Notes: a model not told the origin generated them from the letters alone. A stretch of DNA of 64,000 nt from Prauserella flavalba (GCF_003202235.1 NZ_MASU01000007.1:62001-126000), one strand, 5' to 3'. Positions 7,569 through 16,677 are shown, counted from the first letter of the stretch. Numbers and translations: made by a program.

Positions 7569-8758
7569 CCTCGCTCCCGCGTCAGCAGCGCCACGCACTC
7601 CACGTGGTGGGTCATAGGGAAGGCGTCGAACGCGCGCAGCTCGCGCAGCCGGTAGCCGTGCCCGGAGAACGTCGCGACGTCCCGAGCGAGCGCGGCCGGA
7701 TCGCAGGCCACGTAGACGATCCGCTCCGGCTCCGCCTCCACAATGGACTCCACGACGTCGCGGCCCGCACCCTTGCGCGGCGGGTCGAGCACCACCACCT
7801 CGGGCCGTCCGGACACGTCCCGCAGCGCGTGCTCGACGCGGGCGCACTCCCAGCGCACCTGCGGCAGGTCCGCGAGGTTCGCCCTGCCATCGGCCACGGC
7901 GCGCCGCCCGGACTCCATCGCCAGCACGCGCCCCTCCTGGCCGACCTGACCGGCGAGCACCGACGCGAACAGCCCGGCACCGGCGTAGAGGTCCCACACC
8001 GTGGCGCCGCGCGAGGCCCGCGCCCACTCCCCCACCACGCGGGCGAAGGTGTCGGCGGCCTCCGGATGCACCTGCCAGAAACCGTGCGCGGCGAGCCGCC
8101 AGTCGCGGTCGGCGGCGCGCTCCACGGCGGTGCCTCCCGTGAGCTGCCGGGGTTTGCCGCCCGGGGGCACCTCGGCGACGTGCACGCGGCCACGGGCGTC
8201 CTCGGTGGTCTCGACCTCCGTGCCCGGCCGCTTGCGCCGGGAGAGCCCGGCCGAGGCCGCCTTCTCCAGCGTGATCGGGCAGTCCTCGAGCGGGATCACC
8301 CGGTGGCTGCGGTGCGCGCGCAGTCCCGGCCTGCCGTCGCGGCCCGCGACGAAACGCACGCGGGTGCGCCAGCGCAGCAGGGAACCGGGCAGGGCCTCCA
8401 CCTCCACGGGCCACTCCACGCCCGCGAGCCTGCGCAGCTGCTCGGCCACCACGCCCGCCTTGAGCCTGCGCTGCGCGTCCCCGCTCGCGTGCTGCCAGTC
8501 GCAGCCCCCGCACAGGCCCGGCCCGGCGACCGGGCAGGGCGGCTCGACGCGGTCCGGCGAGGGACGCAGGATGCGCACGGCATCGGCACGGCAGAAGGAC
8601 TTGCCCTTGTCCTCCGTGATCTCGGCGACCACGAGCTCACCGGGCAGCGCGTGCCGCACGAACACCACGCGGCCCTCCGCGCGCGCGACGCAGTGCCCGC
8701 CGTGCGCGACGGCGCCGACCTCGACCTCCAGTGTGCGGCCCGTCCAGTTCTCGGTCAC
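7565..8758 (-). CDS. TRAM-domain SAM-dependent RNA methyltransferase (TrmA/RlmD family)
   Basis: This 397-residue m5U-type RNA methyltransferase has an N-terminal TRAM beta barrel (residues 1-60) and cysteines for a [4Fe-4S] cluster (CPVAGPGLCGGC plus LEDCPI). The Rossmann catalytic domain has LYAGAGLFASVLA (SAM), VLDPPRKGAG and the nucleophile region YVACDPAALARD. It occupies the position of M. tuberculosis Rv2689c, next to the same membrane transporter gene. The target (23S rRNA or tRNA uridine) is not decidable from sequence. It overlaps the upstream transporter gene by 4 bp, so the two are probably translationally coupled. Confidence 0.9.
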   Translation of the reverse strand: MTENWTGRTLEVEVGAVAHGGHCVARAEGRVVFVRHALPGELVVAEITEDKGKSFCRADAVRILRPSPDRVEPPCPVAGPGLCGGCDWQHASGDAQRRLKAGVVAEQLRRLAGVEWPVEVEALPGSLLRWRTRVRFVAGRDGRPGLRAHRSHRVIPLEDCPITLEKAASAGLSRRKRPGTEVETTEDARGRVHVAEVPPGGKPRQLTGGTAVERAADRDWRLAAHGFWQVHPEAADTFARVVGEWARASRGATVWDLYAGAGLFASVLAGQVGQEGRVLAMESGRRAVADGRANLADLPQVRWECARVEHALRDVSGRPEVVVLDPPRKGAGRDVVESIVEAEPERIVYVACDPAALARDVATFSGHGYRLRELRAFDAFPMTHHVECVALLTRERG

Positions 8759-10818
8759 CGCGGCGAGTCCTGCCCCTTGCTCGCGGGCCGCCGGTCCGCG
8801 GCCACCCCGTTGCTCGTGCGCTCGGGGCCGTAGAAGCCGCGCCGGACGTCACCGGCGACCGGACGGGCCCGGTCGGCCCGTTTCGACGCCCGCTTCGACG
8901 ACTCCAGCTGCCACGGCACGCTCGTCACCATCACCCTGGACTGGAACAGCAGCCTGCCCTTGAGCCGCAGGGCGCTCTGGTTGTGCAGCACCTGCTCCCA
9001 CCACCGGCCGACCACGTACTCGGGGATGAACACCGTGACGACGTTGCGGGGATGGTCGCCCCGGATCCGCTTGACGTAGTCGAGCACCGGCCTGGTGATC
9101 TCCCGGTAGGGCGACTCGACGACCTTGAGCGGGATCGAGAAGCCACGCCGCTGCCACTCGTCGACGAGCTTGCGGGTGTCGGCGTCGTCGACGTTCACGG
9201 TGACGGCCTCGAGCACGTCGGGCCGCGTGGCCTTCGCGTAGGCGAGCGCGCGCAGCGTGGGCCGGTGCAGCTGCGACACCAGCACGATCGCGTGGTTGCG
9301 GGCCGGGAGCGTCACCGGCTCGTCCTCGATCTCCCTGAGTTCCTCGGACACCCGGTCGTAGTGCTTGCGGATCGCGCCCATGATGAAGTAGATGGCGGCC
9401 ATCGCGACGATCGAGATCCACGCGCCAGCCAGGAACTTGGTCACGAGGATCACCACGAGCACCGACGCGGTCATGAACAGGCCGAAGCCGTTGATCGACT
9501 GTGCCCTGCGCATCCGCCGTCGTTCCGCCGGATCGGTCTCGTCGCGCAGCTTGCGGTTCCAGTGCCGGATCATGCCGCTCTGGCTGAGGACGAAGGACAC
9601 GAAGACGCCGACGATGTAGAGCTGGATCAACTTGGTGACCTCGGCGTCGAAAGCCACCACGAGCACGATCGCGAGCCCCGCGAGGAAGAGGATGCCGTTG
9701 CTGAACGCCAGCCGGTCGCCCCGCGTGTGCAGCTGGCGCGGCAGGAACCGGTCCTGCGCGAGGATCGAGCCCAGCACGGGGAAGCCGTTGAACGCCGTGT
9801 TGGCCGCGAGCACGAGGATCAGCCCGGTGAAGAAGATGACGTACCACGTGCCGAGCGGGAACCCGGCGAAAACGGCGCCCGCGAGCTGCGCCACGAGCGT
9901 CTTCTGCTCGTAGCCCTCGGGCGCGCCGACGAGCTGGCGCTCGGGGTCCTCGGCCATGATCGCGCCGGTCGCGTCGGCGAGGAACAGCAGTCCGAGGAAC
10001 ATGGTCACCGCGAGCGTGCCCATCATCAGCAGCGTCGTCGCGGCGTTGCGGCCCTTCGGCTTGCGGAACGCGGGCACGCCGTTGGCGATCGCCTCGACGC
10101 CGGTGAGCGCCGCGCTGCCCGAGGAGAACGCGCGCAGGATGAGGAACGCGAACCCGAGCCCGACCAGGTGGTGCTCCTCGGCGACGAGTTCGAAGCCCGC
10201 GCTCTCCGCCCGCATCTCCTCACCCAACACGAACGTCCGGAACGCGCCCCAGGCGATCATGCCGAGGATGCCGAACACGAACGCGTAGGTCGGGATCGCG
10301 AACGCCGTGCCGGACTCGCGGACACCGCGCAGGTTGATCGCCATCAGCACCAGGATCGCCACCACGGCGAACTCCACCTTGTGCGTGGCGACGAACGGCA
10401 CGGCGGAGCCGATGTTGGCCGCGGCCGAGGCGATGGACACCGCGACGGTGAGGATGTAGTCGACGAGCAGGGCGCTGCCGACCACGAGCCCCCAGCGCGG
10501 GCCGTGGTTGACCGTCGCGACCTCGTAGTCGCCGCCGCCGGAACCGTAGGCGCGCACGTTCTGCCGGTACGAGGCGACGACCGTCACCATCACGAGCGCG
10601 ACGAGCAGCCCGATCCAGGGGCTGTAGACGTACGCCGACGCGCCGGCGACCGACAGCACGAGGAGGATCTCCTCGGGCGCGTACGCCACGCTCGACATCG
10701 GGTCGGACGCGAACACCGGCAGCGCGATCCGCTTGGGCAGCAGCGTGTGCGCCAGGCGATCACTGCGGAAGGGGCGACCGAGGACGAGTCGTTTCGTCGC
10801 GGTGGCGAACTTGGACAC
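8755..10818 (-). CDS. APC-superfamily transporter, KimA-like potassium uptake candidate
   Basis: The 687-residue protein has about 12 membrane helices (residues 35-470) followed by a cytosolic UspA-like domain (about 500-620, with NHAIVLVSQLHRPTLRAL). This is the architecture of KimA/YdaO potassium transporters. Early motifs are FASDPMSSVAYAPEEIL and GSGGGDYEVA. In M. tuberculosis the orthologous position is Rv2690c, beside the TrkA genes ceoB/ceoC, which also lie nearby here; that linkage supports a role in K+ homeostasis. Cyclic-di-AMP control is known for KimA but not visible here. A general amino acid substrate cannot be excluded. Confidence 0.72.
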   Translation of the reverse strand: MSKFATATKRLVLGRPFRSDRLAHTLLPKRIALPVFASDPMSSVAYAPEEILLVLSVAGASAYVYSPWIGLLVALVMVTVVASYRQNVRAYGSGGGDYEVATVNHGPRWGLVVGSALLVDYILTVAVSIASAAANIGSAVPFVATHKVEFAVVAILVLMAINLRGVRESGTAFAIPTYAFVFGILGMIAWGAFRTFVLGEEMRAESAGFELVAEEHHLVGLGFAFLILRAFSSGSAALTGVEAIANGVPAFRKPKGRNAATTLLMMGTLAVTMFLGLLFLADATGAIMAEDPERQLVGAPEGYEQKTLVAQLAGAVFAGFPLGTWYVIFFTGLILVLAANTAFNGFPVLGSILAQDRFLPRQLHTRGDRLAFSNGILFLAGLAIVLVVAFDAEVTKLIQLYIVGVFVSFVLSQSGMIRHWNRKLRDETDPAERRRMRRAQSINGFGLFMTASVLVVILVTKFLAGAWISIVAMAAIYFIMGAIRKHYDRVSEELREIEDEPVTLPARNHAIVLVSQLHRPTLRALAYAKATRPDVLEAVTVNVDDADTRKLVDEWQRRGFSIPLKVVESPYREITRPVLDYVKRIRGDHPRNVVTVFIPEYVVGRWWEQVLHNQSALRLKGRLLFQSRVMVTSVPWQLESSKRASKRADRARPVAGDVRRGFYGPERTSNGVAADRRPASKGQDSPR

Positions 10819-10855
10819 GGCAGGAGCGTAATCGTCGGTGGCAGGAGGACCTGGA

Positions 10856-11311
10856 TCAGGACCGGACCCGGCCGCGGCGCCAGTCCTCGATCAGCTCGGG
10901 CAGTGCCCGCAGGAGGTGGGCGTAGAAGTCCCGCATCTCGGTGAGCCTGCGCCCCGCGGGGCTGTCCTCGCCCACGACCGCGATCCCCGCGTCCGCGGCG
11001 ACCTGCATCTCCTCCACCACCTTGTTCTGGCTGGACATCAGTGTGGGCCAGGCGTCGTCCGGGAACCGGTAGTGCTCGCGGCGGCTGCCGGGCACGGGAG
11101 CCCGTTCCACCATGCCCATCGCCTCGAGCATCTTGAGCGCGCCCGAGACCGAGCCCGCACTGACGTCCAGCCACTCGGCGATCTCACCCGCGGTGATCGT
11201 CTCCTGGTCGGCGAACAACAGCACGCACAGCACCCTCGCGGTCATGCGGTGCATGCCGTGCCGGGTCAGGGTCAGGGCCATCCGTTCGGCCGGGTCCCGT
11301 ACGTCCGCCAT
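10856..11311 (-). CDS. GbsR/MarR-type winged-helix regulator
   Basis: This 151-residue protein has a winged helix-turn-helix (ITAGEIAEWLDVSAGSVSGALKMLEAMGMVERA, about 38-70), followed by a wing (PGSRREHYRF) and a helical C-terminus (VVEEMQVAADAGIAVV) typical of GbsR-like MarR proteins. These often respond to osmotic or drug stress. It is 37 bp upstream of the KimA-like gene on the same strand and divergent from the first TrkA gene, so it may control local ion-transport genes. The gap ahead of it carries AACCTTCC twice (around 11343-11360), a possible binding element. Confidence 0.72.
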   Translation of the reverse strand: MADVRDPAERMALTLTRHGMHRMTARVLCVLLFADQETITAGEIAEWLDVSAGSVSGALKMLEAMGMVERAPVPGSRREHYRFPDDAWPTLMSSQNKVVEEMQVAADAGIAVVGEDSPAGRRLTEMRDFYAHLLRALPELIEDWRRGRVRS

Positions 11312-11467
11312 GCTCCTCCGCTCTTCGCTTCACCAGCCATCGTAACCTTCCCAACCTTCCGAACATCGTGAAAGCTGAGAGTGTGGATTCCCGGCCTCGC
11401 CGCGTGGGCGGAGGGTTCCGGGGGTAGGTTCTGCGCAGTCGCCGACGCACTGGAGGAGGCACCGGAC

Positions 11468-12133
11468 GTGCACGTGGTGATCATGGGATGCGGCCGGGTC
11501 GGCGCGTCCCTGGCGGCCGCGCTGGAGCGGCTCGACAACGACGTGGCCGTCATCGACCGCGACCGGGAGGCGTTCAGACGCCTCGGCAGCGACTTCCACG
11601 GCCAGCAGGTGGTCGGCATGGGCTTCGACCGGCAGGTGCTGATCGAGGCCGGCATCGAGCACGCCGGCGCGTTCGCGGCCGTGTCGAGCGGCGACAATTC
11701 CAACATCATCTCCGCGCGAGTGGCCCGCGAGACCTTCGGCGTCGAGCACGTCGTCGCGCGCATCTACGACCCGAAGCGCGCCGCTGTCTACGAGCGGCTC
11801 GGGATCCCCACCGTGGCCACGGTGCCGTGGACCACCGACCGCTTCCTGCGCACCCTGCTGCCGGAGGGCGTGGCCGCGTCGTGGCGTGACCCGACGGGCA
11901 CCGTGGCGCTGCTGCAGCTGCCCCTGCACGAGAACTGGATCGGGCACAGCGTCCGGGAGCTGGAGGACGCCACCGGCGCGCGCGTGGCGTTCGTGATGCG
12001 GTTCGGCAACGGCGTGCTGCCCGACGCGAAGACGGTGCTGCAGGCCGACGACGCGGTGTACGTCGCCGCGCACTCGGGCACCGTCGGGGACGTGACGAGC
12101 GTGGCCGCCCGCGGCCCCGAGGAAGAGAGCTAG
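11468..12133 (+). CDS. ceoB: TrkA-family potassium channel/transporter regulatory protein (first of pair)
   Basis: This 221-residue cytosolic protein has an RCK_N Rossmann domain (IMGCGRVGASLAAALE, acidic VIDRDREAF) and a C-terminal RCK_C domain (about 140-215, LPLHENWIGHSVRELE). Such proteins bind NAD(H) or nucleotides and gate Trk-type K+ uptake. GTG 11468 is chosen because GGAGGAGG lies 9-10 bp upstream; the same frame opens earlier but without a ribosome site. It matches M. tuberculosis ceoB (Rv2691) in position and is followed 167 bp later by a second TrkA. Confidence 0.88.
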   Translation: MHVVIMGCGRVGASLAAALERLDNDVAVIDRDREAFRRLGSDFHGQQVVGMGFDRQVLIEAGIEHAGAFAAVSSGDNSNIISARVARETFGVEHVVARIYDPKRAAVYERLGIPTVATVPWTTDRFLRTLLPEGVAASWRDPTGTVALLQLPLHENWIGHSVRELEDATGARVAFVMRFGNGVLPDAKTVLQADDAVYVAAHSGTVGDVTSVAARGPEEES

Positions 12134-12300
12134 ACCGTGTGTCCCGACGGTAGTTCGCCACGCGATACACCGGCCCCGCTTCCCGCCCGGGGCGTCGCCG
12201 GTCCGCCCGAGTACGGTCCAGTACGAGGACGAACCGGCGTCTTGCCGGCGGAAACCTGGATCCGCCGACTCACGCCACCGACTTCCAGCGGAGGACACTG

Positions 12301-12957
12301 ATGCGCGTCGCGATCGCGGGTGCCGGCGCCGTGGGCCGGTCCATCGCGTCGGAGCTGATCGAGGCCGGGCACCAGGTGATGCTCATCGAGCGGCAGTCCG
12401 GCCAGTTCACGCCGGGCACGGTCGAGCAGGCCGACTGGGTGCTCGGTGACGCGTGCGAGGTGTCGACGCTCGAGGAGTCCGGCATCCAGCTGTGCGACGT
12501 GGTGATCGCCGCGACCGGCGACGACAAGGTGAACCTCGTGGTGTCGCTGCTGGCCAAGACGGAGTTCGCGGTGCGCCGCGTGGTCGCCAGGGTCAACAAC
12601 CCGGCCAACGAGTGGCTGTTCAACGACAGCTGGGGCGTGGACGTCGCCGTGTCGACGCCGAGGATGCTCGCCGCGATGGTCGAGGAGGCCGTGAGCGTGG
12701 GAGACCTGGTGCGGCTCATGACGTTCCGGCAGAGCCAGGCCAACCTCGTGGAGCTCACGCTGCCGTCGGAGACGCCGCTGGCGGGCACGCCGGTGCGCGA
12801 CCTGGCGCTGCCCCGCGACGCCGCGCTGGTGACGATCCTGCGCGGGGACCGGGTGATCGTGCCGCAGCCGGACGATCCGCTGGAGCCGGGTGACGAGCTG
12901 CTGCTCGTCGCCGCCGCCGACGTGGAGCCCGACGTGCGCAAGGCGCTCGGGTACTGA
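12301..12957 (+). CDS. ceoC: TrkA-family potassium uptake regulatory protein (second of pair)
   Basis: This 218-residue TrkA/RCK protein has the N-terminal nucleotide-binding motif IAGAGAVGRSIASELIEAGH, an acidic ribose-binding ELIE/IERQ region, VIAATGDDKVNLV, and a C-terminal RCK_C domain (about 140-215, TPLAGTPVRDLALP). GCGGAG precedes the ATG. It corresponds to M. tuberculosis ceoC (Rv2692) and probably forms hetero-oligomeric rings with the first TrkA protein. The 167-bp gap between the two may hold its own promoter. It ends 4 bp before the convergent DUF3159 gene. Confidence 0.88.
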   Translation: MRVAIAGAGAVGRSIASELIEAGHQVMLIERQSGQFTPGTVEQADWVLGDACEVSTLEESGIQLCDVVIAATGDDKVNLVVSLLAKTEFAVRRVVARVNNPANEWLFNDSWGVDVAVSTPRMLAAMVEEAVSVGDLVRLMTFRQSQANLVELTLPSETPLAGTPVRDLALPRDAALVTILRGDRVIVPQPDDPLEPGDELLLVAAADVEPDVRKALGY

Positions 12958-12961
12958 GCCG

Positions 12962-13714
12962 CTACTGCGTGCCGGGTGCGGGGCTCTCCCCGTACTTGAC
13001 GCGCAGCCGCGCCTCGATCTCGGCGTCCGTGAGCTCTTCCTCGGTCTCCAGCTCCTTGAGCCGCTTGTCGGAGCGGCGCACGGCCCACACCACGACGAGC
13101 AGCGCGAGGCCGTACAGCGGATAGCCCATCGCGATCTTGGCGAAGGCCAGCCAGCCCGTGTAGTCCTCCTCGTACAGCCAGCGCTGCACCACGAACCGGG
13201 CCGCGAACACCGCGGCGAGCGCGAGCGTGGCGACGTCGTAACCGAGGCGGGAGGGCTTGTCCTTGCGCCAGGCCATGCCGCTGCCGTTGAGGTAGCTCCA
13301 CACGACACCGGCGAGCGGCCAGCGCACCGCCACGGACAGCACGAGCGCAGCGCAGTACACCAGGCTCGCCCAGATGCCGAACAGGAAGAAGCCCTTGGCC
13401 GAGCCCGTGCGGTAGGCGATGAACGCGGCGATGGCGACGCCGAAGAACCCGGAGATCGCCGGCTGCAACGGCTCCTTGCGCACGACCCGCAGTACCGTGA
13501 TCAGCACGGCGCTGCCCAGTGAGCTCCAGATCGCGACGGACAGGCCGAAGAGGCTGTTCGCGAGGACGAACACGATCACCGGGACCGACGAGTAGATCAG
13601 CCCCGAGACACCGCCCATCTGCTCAAGCAGCGTCGGCTCGCGCTCGGGCTCCGCGCCCTGCTTGGCGGCGTCCTTCGCCTCGGTGGTCCGTTCGGGCTGA
13701 TCGGGCTCAGTCAC
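12962..13714 (-). CDS. DUF3159 family membrane protein
   Basis: This 250-residue protein has an acidic/charged N-terminus (1-27), about six hydrophobic helices (residues 35-220) and a charged Glu/Arg-rich tail. It matches DUF3159, the family at the Rv2693c position of the conserved actinobacterial block. Function is unknown. The start is GTG 13714, 16 bp after the OB-fold gene stop on the same strand, so the two are likely co-transcribed. Nothing unusual is visible in length or composition. Confidence 0.85.
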   Translation of the reverse strand: MTEPDQPERTTEAKDAAKQGAEPEREPTLLEQMGGVSGLIYSSVPVIVFVLANSLFGLSVAIWSSLGSAVLITVLRVVRKEPLQPAISGFFGVAIAAFIAYRTGSAKGFFLFGIWASLVYCAALVLSVAVRWPLAGVVWSYLNGSGMAWRKDKPSRLGYDVATLALAAVFAARFVVQRWLYEEDYTGWLAFAKIAMGYPLYGLALLVVVWAVRRSDKRLKELETEEELTDAEIEARLRVKYGESPAPGTQ

Positions 13715-13730
13715 GCGCGAAAACTCTCAC

Positions 13731-14108
13731 TCAGGTGGTCTGCAACAGTTCGTAGTACGGGTTGTACAGCACCTTCTGACCGTTGCGTTCGGCCATCCGG
13801 CCGCGGACCTTGATGGTGCGCCCCGGCTCGATCCCGGGGATCCGGCGCCGGCCGAGCCACACCAGCGTGACCTCGTCCGTACCGTCGAACAACTCCGCCT
13901 CCAGAGTGGCGGCTTCGCTGGCCGGACACAAATCAACACTCCGTAACCGGCCCAGCACGGTCACTTCCTCGCCCGACCGGCAGTCACACGCGCGCTGTGC
14001 GCCACCGGCCTCTGACTTCTCGGAAAGGTCGTCGGCGTCCAGCTGCTCGATGTCACTGGTCAGTTTGCGAACCAACCGGCTGAAGTAGCCGCCCTCTTTG
14101 GCGGACAT
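13731..14108 (-). CDS. OB-fold nucleic-acid-binding protein
   Basis: This 125-residue protein starts with a charged helix (about 1-45, including a cysteine pair in RACDCRSG). It continues with an OB-fold of the tRNA-anticodon/RecG type (EEVTVLGRLRSVDL to GQKVLYNPYYELL). It is the Rv2694c equivalent in the conserved block. ATG 14108 is chosen because AGGAG lies 7-9 bp upstream on this strand; a longer frame starts at 14183 but lacks a ribosome site. Likely a single-strand DNA/RNA-binding accessory protein; its partner is unknown. Confidence 0.8.
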   Translation of the reverse strand: MSAKEGGYFSRLVRKLTSDIEQLDADDLSEKSEAGGAQRACDCRSGEEVTVLGRLRSVDLCPASEAATLEAELFDGTDEVTLVWLGRRRIPGIEPGRTIKVRGRMAERNGQKVLYNPYYELLQTT

Positions 14109-14212
14109 AGGCGCCTGCTCCTGTGCTCCGGGGCCCCCGACTTGATTGGCCCGTGCGTATTCAGCGTAGCTCTGTCGCAGCAAGGGAAGCCGACTTCCGC
14201 CAGTATCGCAAC

Positions 14213-14944
14213 GTGACCTCCGTTATGCCGAGATCAACCGCCGTCGTCCTGCCCGGAACAGGGTCGGACGAGGTTTTTGTCCGTTCCGTTTTCGAGGGTC
14301 CGCTGGGGGCGCTGGGTGTCGGGTTCGTGGCCCCGCCCCCGCCACCCGGCGACGCGGTGGTGACCGGCTGCCTCGGTCTGCTCGACGAGTGGGCCGAGTC
14401 GGTGGAGGGACCCGTGCTGGCGGGCGGGATCTCGCTCGGCGCCCACCTGGCGGCCGAGTGGGCGCTGCGCAACCCGGATCGGTGTGCGGGGGTACTGGTG
14501 GCCCTGCCAGCGTGGAACGGCGACCCCGGAGAGGCGCCCGCCGCCCTCGCGGCGAGGGCCTCGGCCGAGTTGGTGGAGCGCGAGGGCCTCGAGGCGGCAT
14601 TGGCCACGTCCACCCAGGGCGTCGCGCCGTGGCTCGCCGGGGAGCTCGACCGGGCGTGGCGCAGGCACGGCGACGGGCTTGCGGGCAGTCTGCGCTCCGC
14701 CGCCGCCCACCGCGCCCCCGAGCTGCACCGGCTGCGCGCGCTCGACGTCCCCGTCGGCATCGCGGCGTGCGTGGACGATCCGGTGCACCCCGTGTCGGTG
14801 GCGCACGCCTGGGCGGCCGCGCTGCCCAGGGCCAGCGTGTGCGAGACGAGCCTCGCGGCGTTCGGCGCCGACCGCGAGGCGCTCGGCCGGGCCGCGGTGC
14901 TCGCGTGGCTGCGGGCGCTCACCGCGGGGCCGTCCCGGCCCTGA
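14213..14944 (+). CDS. Alpha/beta-hydrolase-fold protein
   Basis: This small serine hydrolase-like protein of about 243 residues has the nucleophile elbow GGISLGAH and a late acidic position (ACVDDPVHPVS). The usual terminal His is not obvious in the Cys/Ala-rich C-terminus, so catalysis is uncertain. It sits at the Rv2695 position of the conserved block, divergent from the OB-fold gene. I chose GTG 14213, which has no ribosome site and is probably leaderless; ATG 14225 is an in-frame alternative. The substrate is unknown. Confidence 0.7.
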   Translation: MTSVMPRSTAVVLPGTGSDEVFVRSVFEGPLGALGVGFVAPPPPPGDAVVTGCLGLLDEWAESVEGPVLAGGISLGAHLAAEWALRNPDRCAGVLVALPAWNGDPGEAPAALAARASAELVEREGLEAALATSTQGVAPWLAGELDRAWRRHGDGLAGSLRSAAAHRAPELHRLRALDVPVGIAACVDDPVHPVSVAHAWAAALPRASVCETSLAAFGADREALGRAAVLAWLRALTAGPSRP

Positions 14945-14953
14945 CGGTGGGAC

Positions 14954-15643
14954 TCAGCCCTGCTGGGCCTGCCGCTCGGCGATGTGCGCCGCGATGGACT
15001 CGGGCAGCGTGATCGGCAGCGGCGTGCGCACCGGCATCGGCGAGTCGCCGCGCACCACGATCGACTCCCGCACGATGTCCCGCAGCACCATCGGCGCCTG
15101 CGCGGCCTGCGACTGCGGGCCCGCGATCACGCCACGCAGCATCCAGCGCGGGCCGTCCACGCCGACGAACCGCAGCGCCACCTCGCCGACGATCGCCGAC
15201 AGCTCGGTCCCCCACTCGCCCCGGCCGGAGGTCACCTTCGCACCATCGGCCCGCAGCTGCTCGGCCAGCTCGGCGCTCACGTCCGTCCACAGCCCGCCCG
15301 AGCGGGGCGCCGCGTAGGCGCTGACGGTGACCTGGCCGTGGGCGGTGACGATGTGCACCGCGCGGACGTTGCCGCTCTGCTGGTCCATCTCGACCTGCAC
15401 CTGCGAGCCGTCCGGCACGGGCACGCGCACGGACCCCAGGTCCATGCGCGGGCGCCCGTCGTCGGGGGCGTCGGCGACGTCGTAGGGCCCCGTGACGGGA
15501 CCGTCGTCCTCCGCCTCGATGTCCGTGTCGTCGGCGTAGCCGTCGTAGCCGTCGTAGCCGTCGTGGTCTTCGTAGGCCGCGTCGTCGGTGTACTCGTCGT
15601 CCCGCGCGCGCCCGGCCTTGCGCTTACGCCCGAAAATCCCCAC
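14954..15643 (-). CDS. DUF3710 family protein
   Basis: This 229-residue soluble protein has a basic start (MGIFGRKRKAGR), an acidic low-complexity segment rich in Asp/Tyr/Gly (residues 18-50, repeating GYDGYDGYADD), then the DUF3710 domain (about 65-215, with GGLWTDVSAELAEQL and RWMLRGVIAGP). It is the Rv2696c equivalent; the function is unknown. Its GTG start overlaps the last base of the dut stop codon, so the two are translationally coupled, an arrangement shared with other actinomycetes. Confidence 0.87.
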   Translation of the reverse strand: MGIFGRKRKAGRARDDEYTDDAAYEDHDGYDGYDGYADDTDIEAEDDGPVTGPYDVADAPDDGRPRMDLGSVRVPVPDGSQVQVEMDQQSGNVRAVHIVTAHGQVTVSAYAAPRSGGLWTDVSAELAEQLRADGAKVTSGRGEWGTELSAIVGEVALRFVGVDGPRWMLRGVIAGPQSQAAQAPMVLRDIVRESIVVRGDSPMPVRTPLPITLPESIAAHIAERQAQQG

Positions 15644-16107
15644 TACTTCTCCGTTCCGAGGGCCGCGTGCCCACCCGTCGAACCGTATCCGCCCGCGCCC
15701 CGTTCCGTGCCCTCCAGCTCGGCGACCTCCACGAACTCCGCGTGCTCGACCCGCTGCACCACCAGCTGGGCGATCCGGTCACCGCGCGACAGCTCGACCG
15801 GTTCCTTCGGGTCGTGGTTCACGAGGCACACCCTGATCTCGCCCCGGTAGCCGGAGTCGATGGTTCCCGGGGTGTTGACGATCGAGAGCCCGACCCGCGC
15901 CGCGAGGCCGGACCGGGGGTGGACGAACCCGGCGTAGCCGGGCGGGAGCCCGATCGCGATGCCCGTGCCCACGACGCCCCGCTCCCCCGGCTGCAGGACC
16001 ACGTCCGACGTGGTCACCAGGTCGGCTCCGGCGTCGCCGGGCCTGGCGTAGGCGGGGAGTGGGACACCGGGATCGAGGCGGGAGAGCAGGACCTGCACGC
16101 TGGACAC
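15643..16107 (-). CDS. dut: dUTP diphosphatase (dUTPase)
   Basis: Hydrolyses dUTP to dUMP and diphosphate, keeping uracil out of DNA and supplying thymidylate synthesis. The 154-residue trimeric-type enzyme has all five motifs: [34 protein letters not shown] (catalytic Asp), [11 protein letters not shown], and the C-terminal P-loop-like [10 protein letters not shown]. The start is GTG 16107, giving the same length as the M. tuberculosis enzyme. Only 24 bp separate it from the divergent DUF3093 start, so both transcripts are probably leaderless or nearly so. Confidence 0.96.
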   Translation of the reverse strand: MSSVQVLLSRLDPGVPLPAYARPGDAGADLVTTSDVVLQPGERGVVGTGIAIGLPPGYAGFVHPRSGLAARVGLSIVNTPGTIDSGYRGEIRVCLVNHDPKEPVELSRGDRIAQLVVQRVEHAEFVEVAELEGTERGAGGYGSTGGHAALGTEK

Positions 16108-16131
16108 GACACGCGAGACTACCCTGACGTC

Positions 16132-16626
16132 GTGAGCAGTAGTACACGTACGCGAGCGAAGGCGGCCCTGGCGCACTCGGAGCGCCTGTACCTGTCGTGG
16201 TGGGGCTGGCCCCTGCCGCTGCTCGGCGGGGCGCTGCTGGCCGCCGAGATCCACATGGGCTACCCCGGTGTCCGGGCGTGGCTGCCCTACGTGATCCTGC
16301 TGCCTGTCGTGGTGGTGCTGCTGCTGGGCATGGGCAGGCTCACCGTGTCGGTCACCAGCGGCTCCGAGCGGGAGCTGTGGGTGGGCGACGCGCACCTGCC
16401 GCTGCGTTTCGTCGGCGAGGTCGAGGTGATCGGCAAGGCCGCCAAGCGCAAGGCGCTCGGCCCCGAACTCGATCCCGCCGCGTTCGTCGCCCATCGCGGG
16501 TGGGTGCCCACGATGGTGCGGATCCACCTCACCGACCCCGAGGACCCCACGCCGTACTGGCTGATCAGCACGCGGCATCCGGAGCGGCTCGCGGAGCTGC
16601 TGCGCGGGCACGGCGAAGCCGGCTGA
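16132..16626 (+). CDS. DUF3093 family membrane protein
   Basis: This 164-residue protein has two hydrophobic helices (about residues 24-42 and 48-66) followed by a soluble beta-rich domain ([17 protein letters not shown] to [17 protein letters not shown]). It matches DUF3093, the Rv2698 family. The C-terminal half resembles a small PH-like fold, which is inference. GTG 16132 has no upstream ribosome site, consistent with leaderless translation from the 24-bp gap shared with dut. The role is unknown. Confidence 0.85.
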   Translation: MSSSTRTRAKAALAHSERLYLSWWGWPLPLLGGALLAAEIHMGYPGVRAWLPYVILLPVVVVLLLGMGRLTVSVTSGSERELWVGDAHLPLRFVGEVEVIGKAAKRKALGPELDPAAFVAHRGWVPTMVRIHLTDPEDPTPYWLISTRHPERLAELLRGHGEAG

Positions 16627-16641
16627 GCGTTCACGGGTACG

Positions 16642-16677
16642 AAACAGGGTGGCCGAGCGCACGCTCGACCACCCTTT
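16642..16677. terminator. Bidirectional hairpin between DUF3093 and DUF4193 genes
   Basis: The stem pairs AGGGTGG (16646-16652) with CCACCCT (16669-16675) and GAGCG with CGCTC around a 2-nt loop, with one mismatch between. It is flanked by an A-rich run on one side and TTTCG on the other. It lies between two convergent genes and could end transcription from both. Confidence 0.7.
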
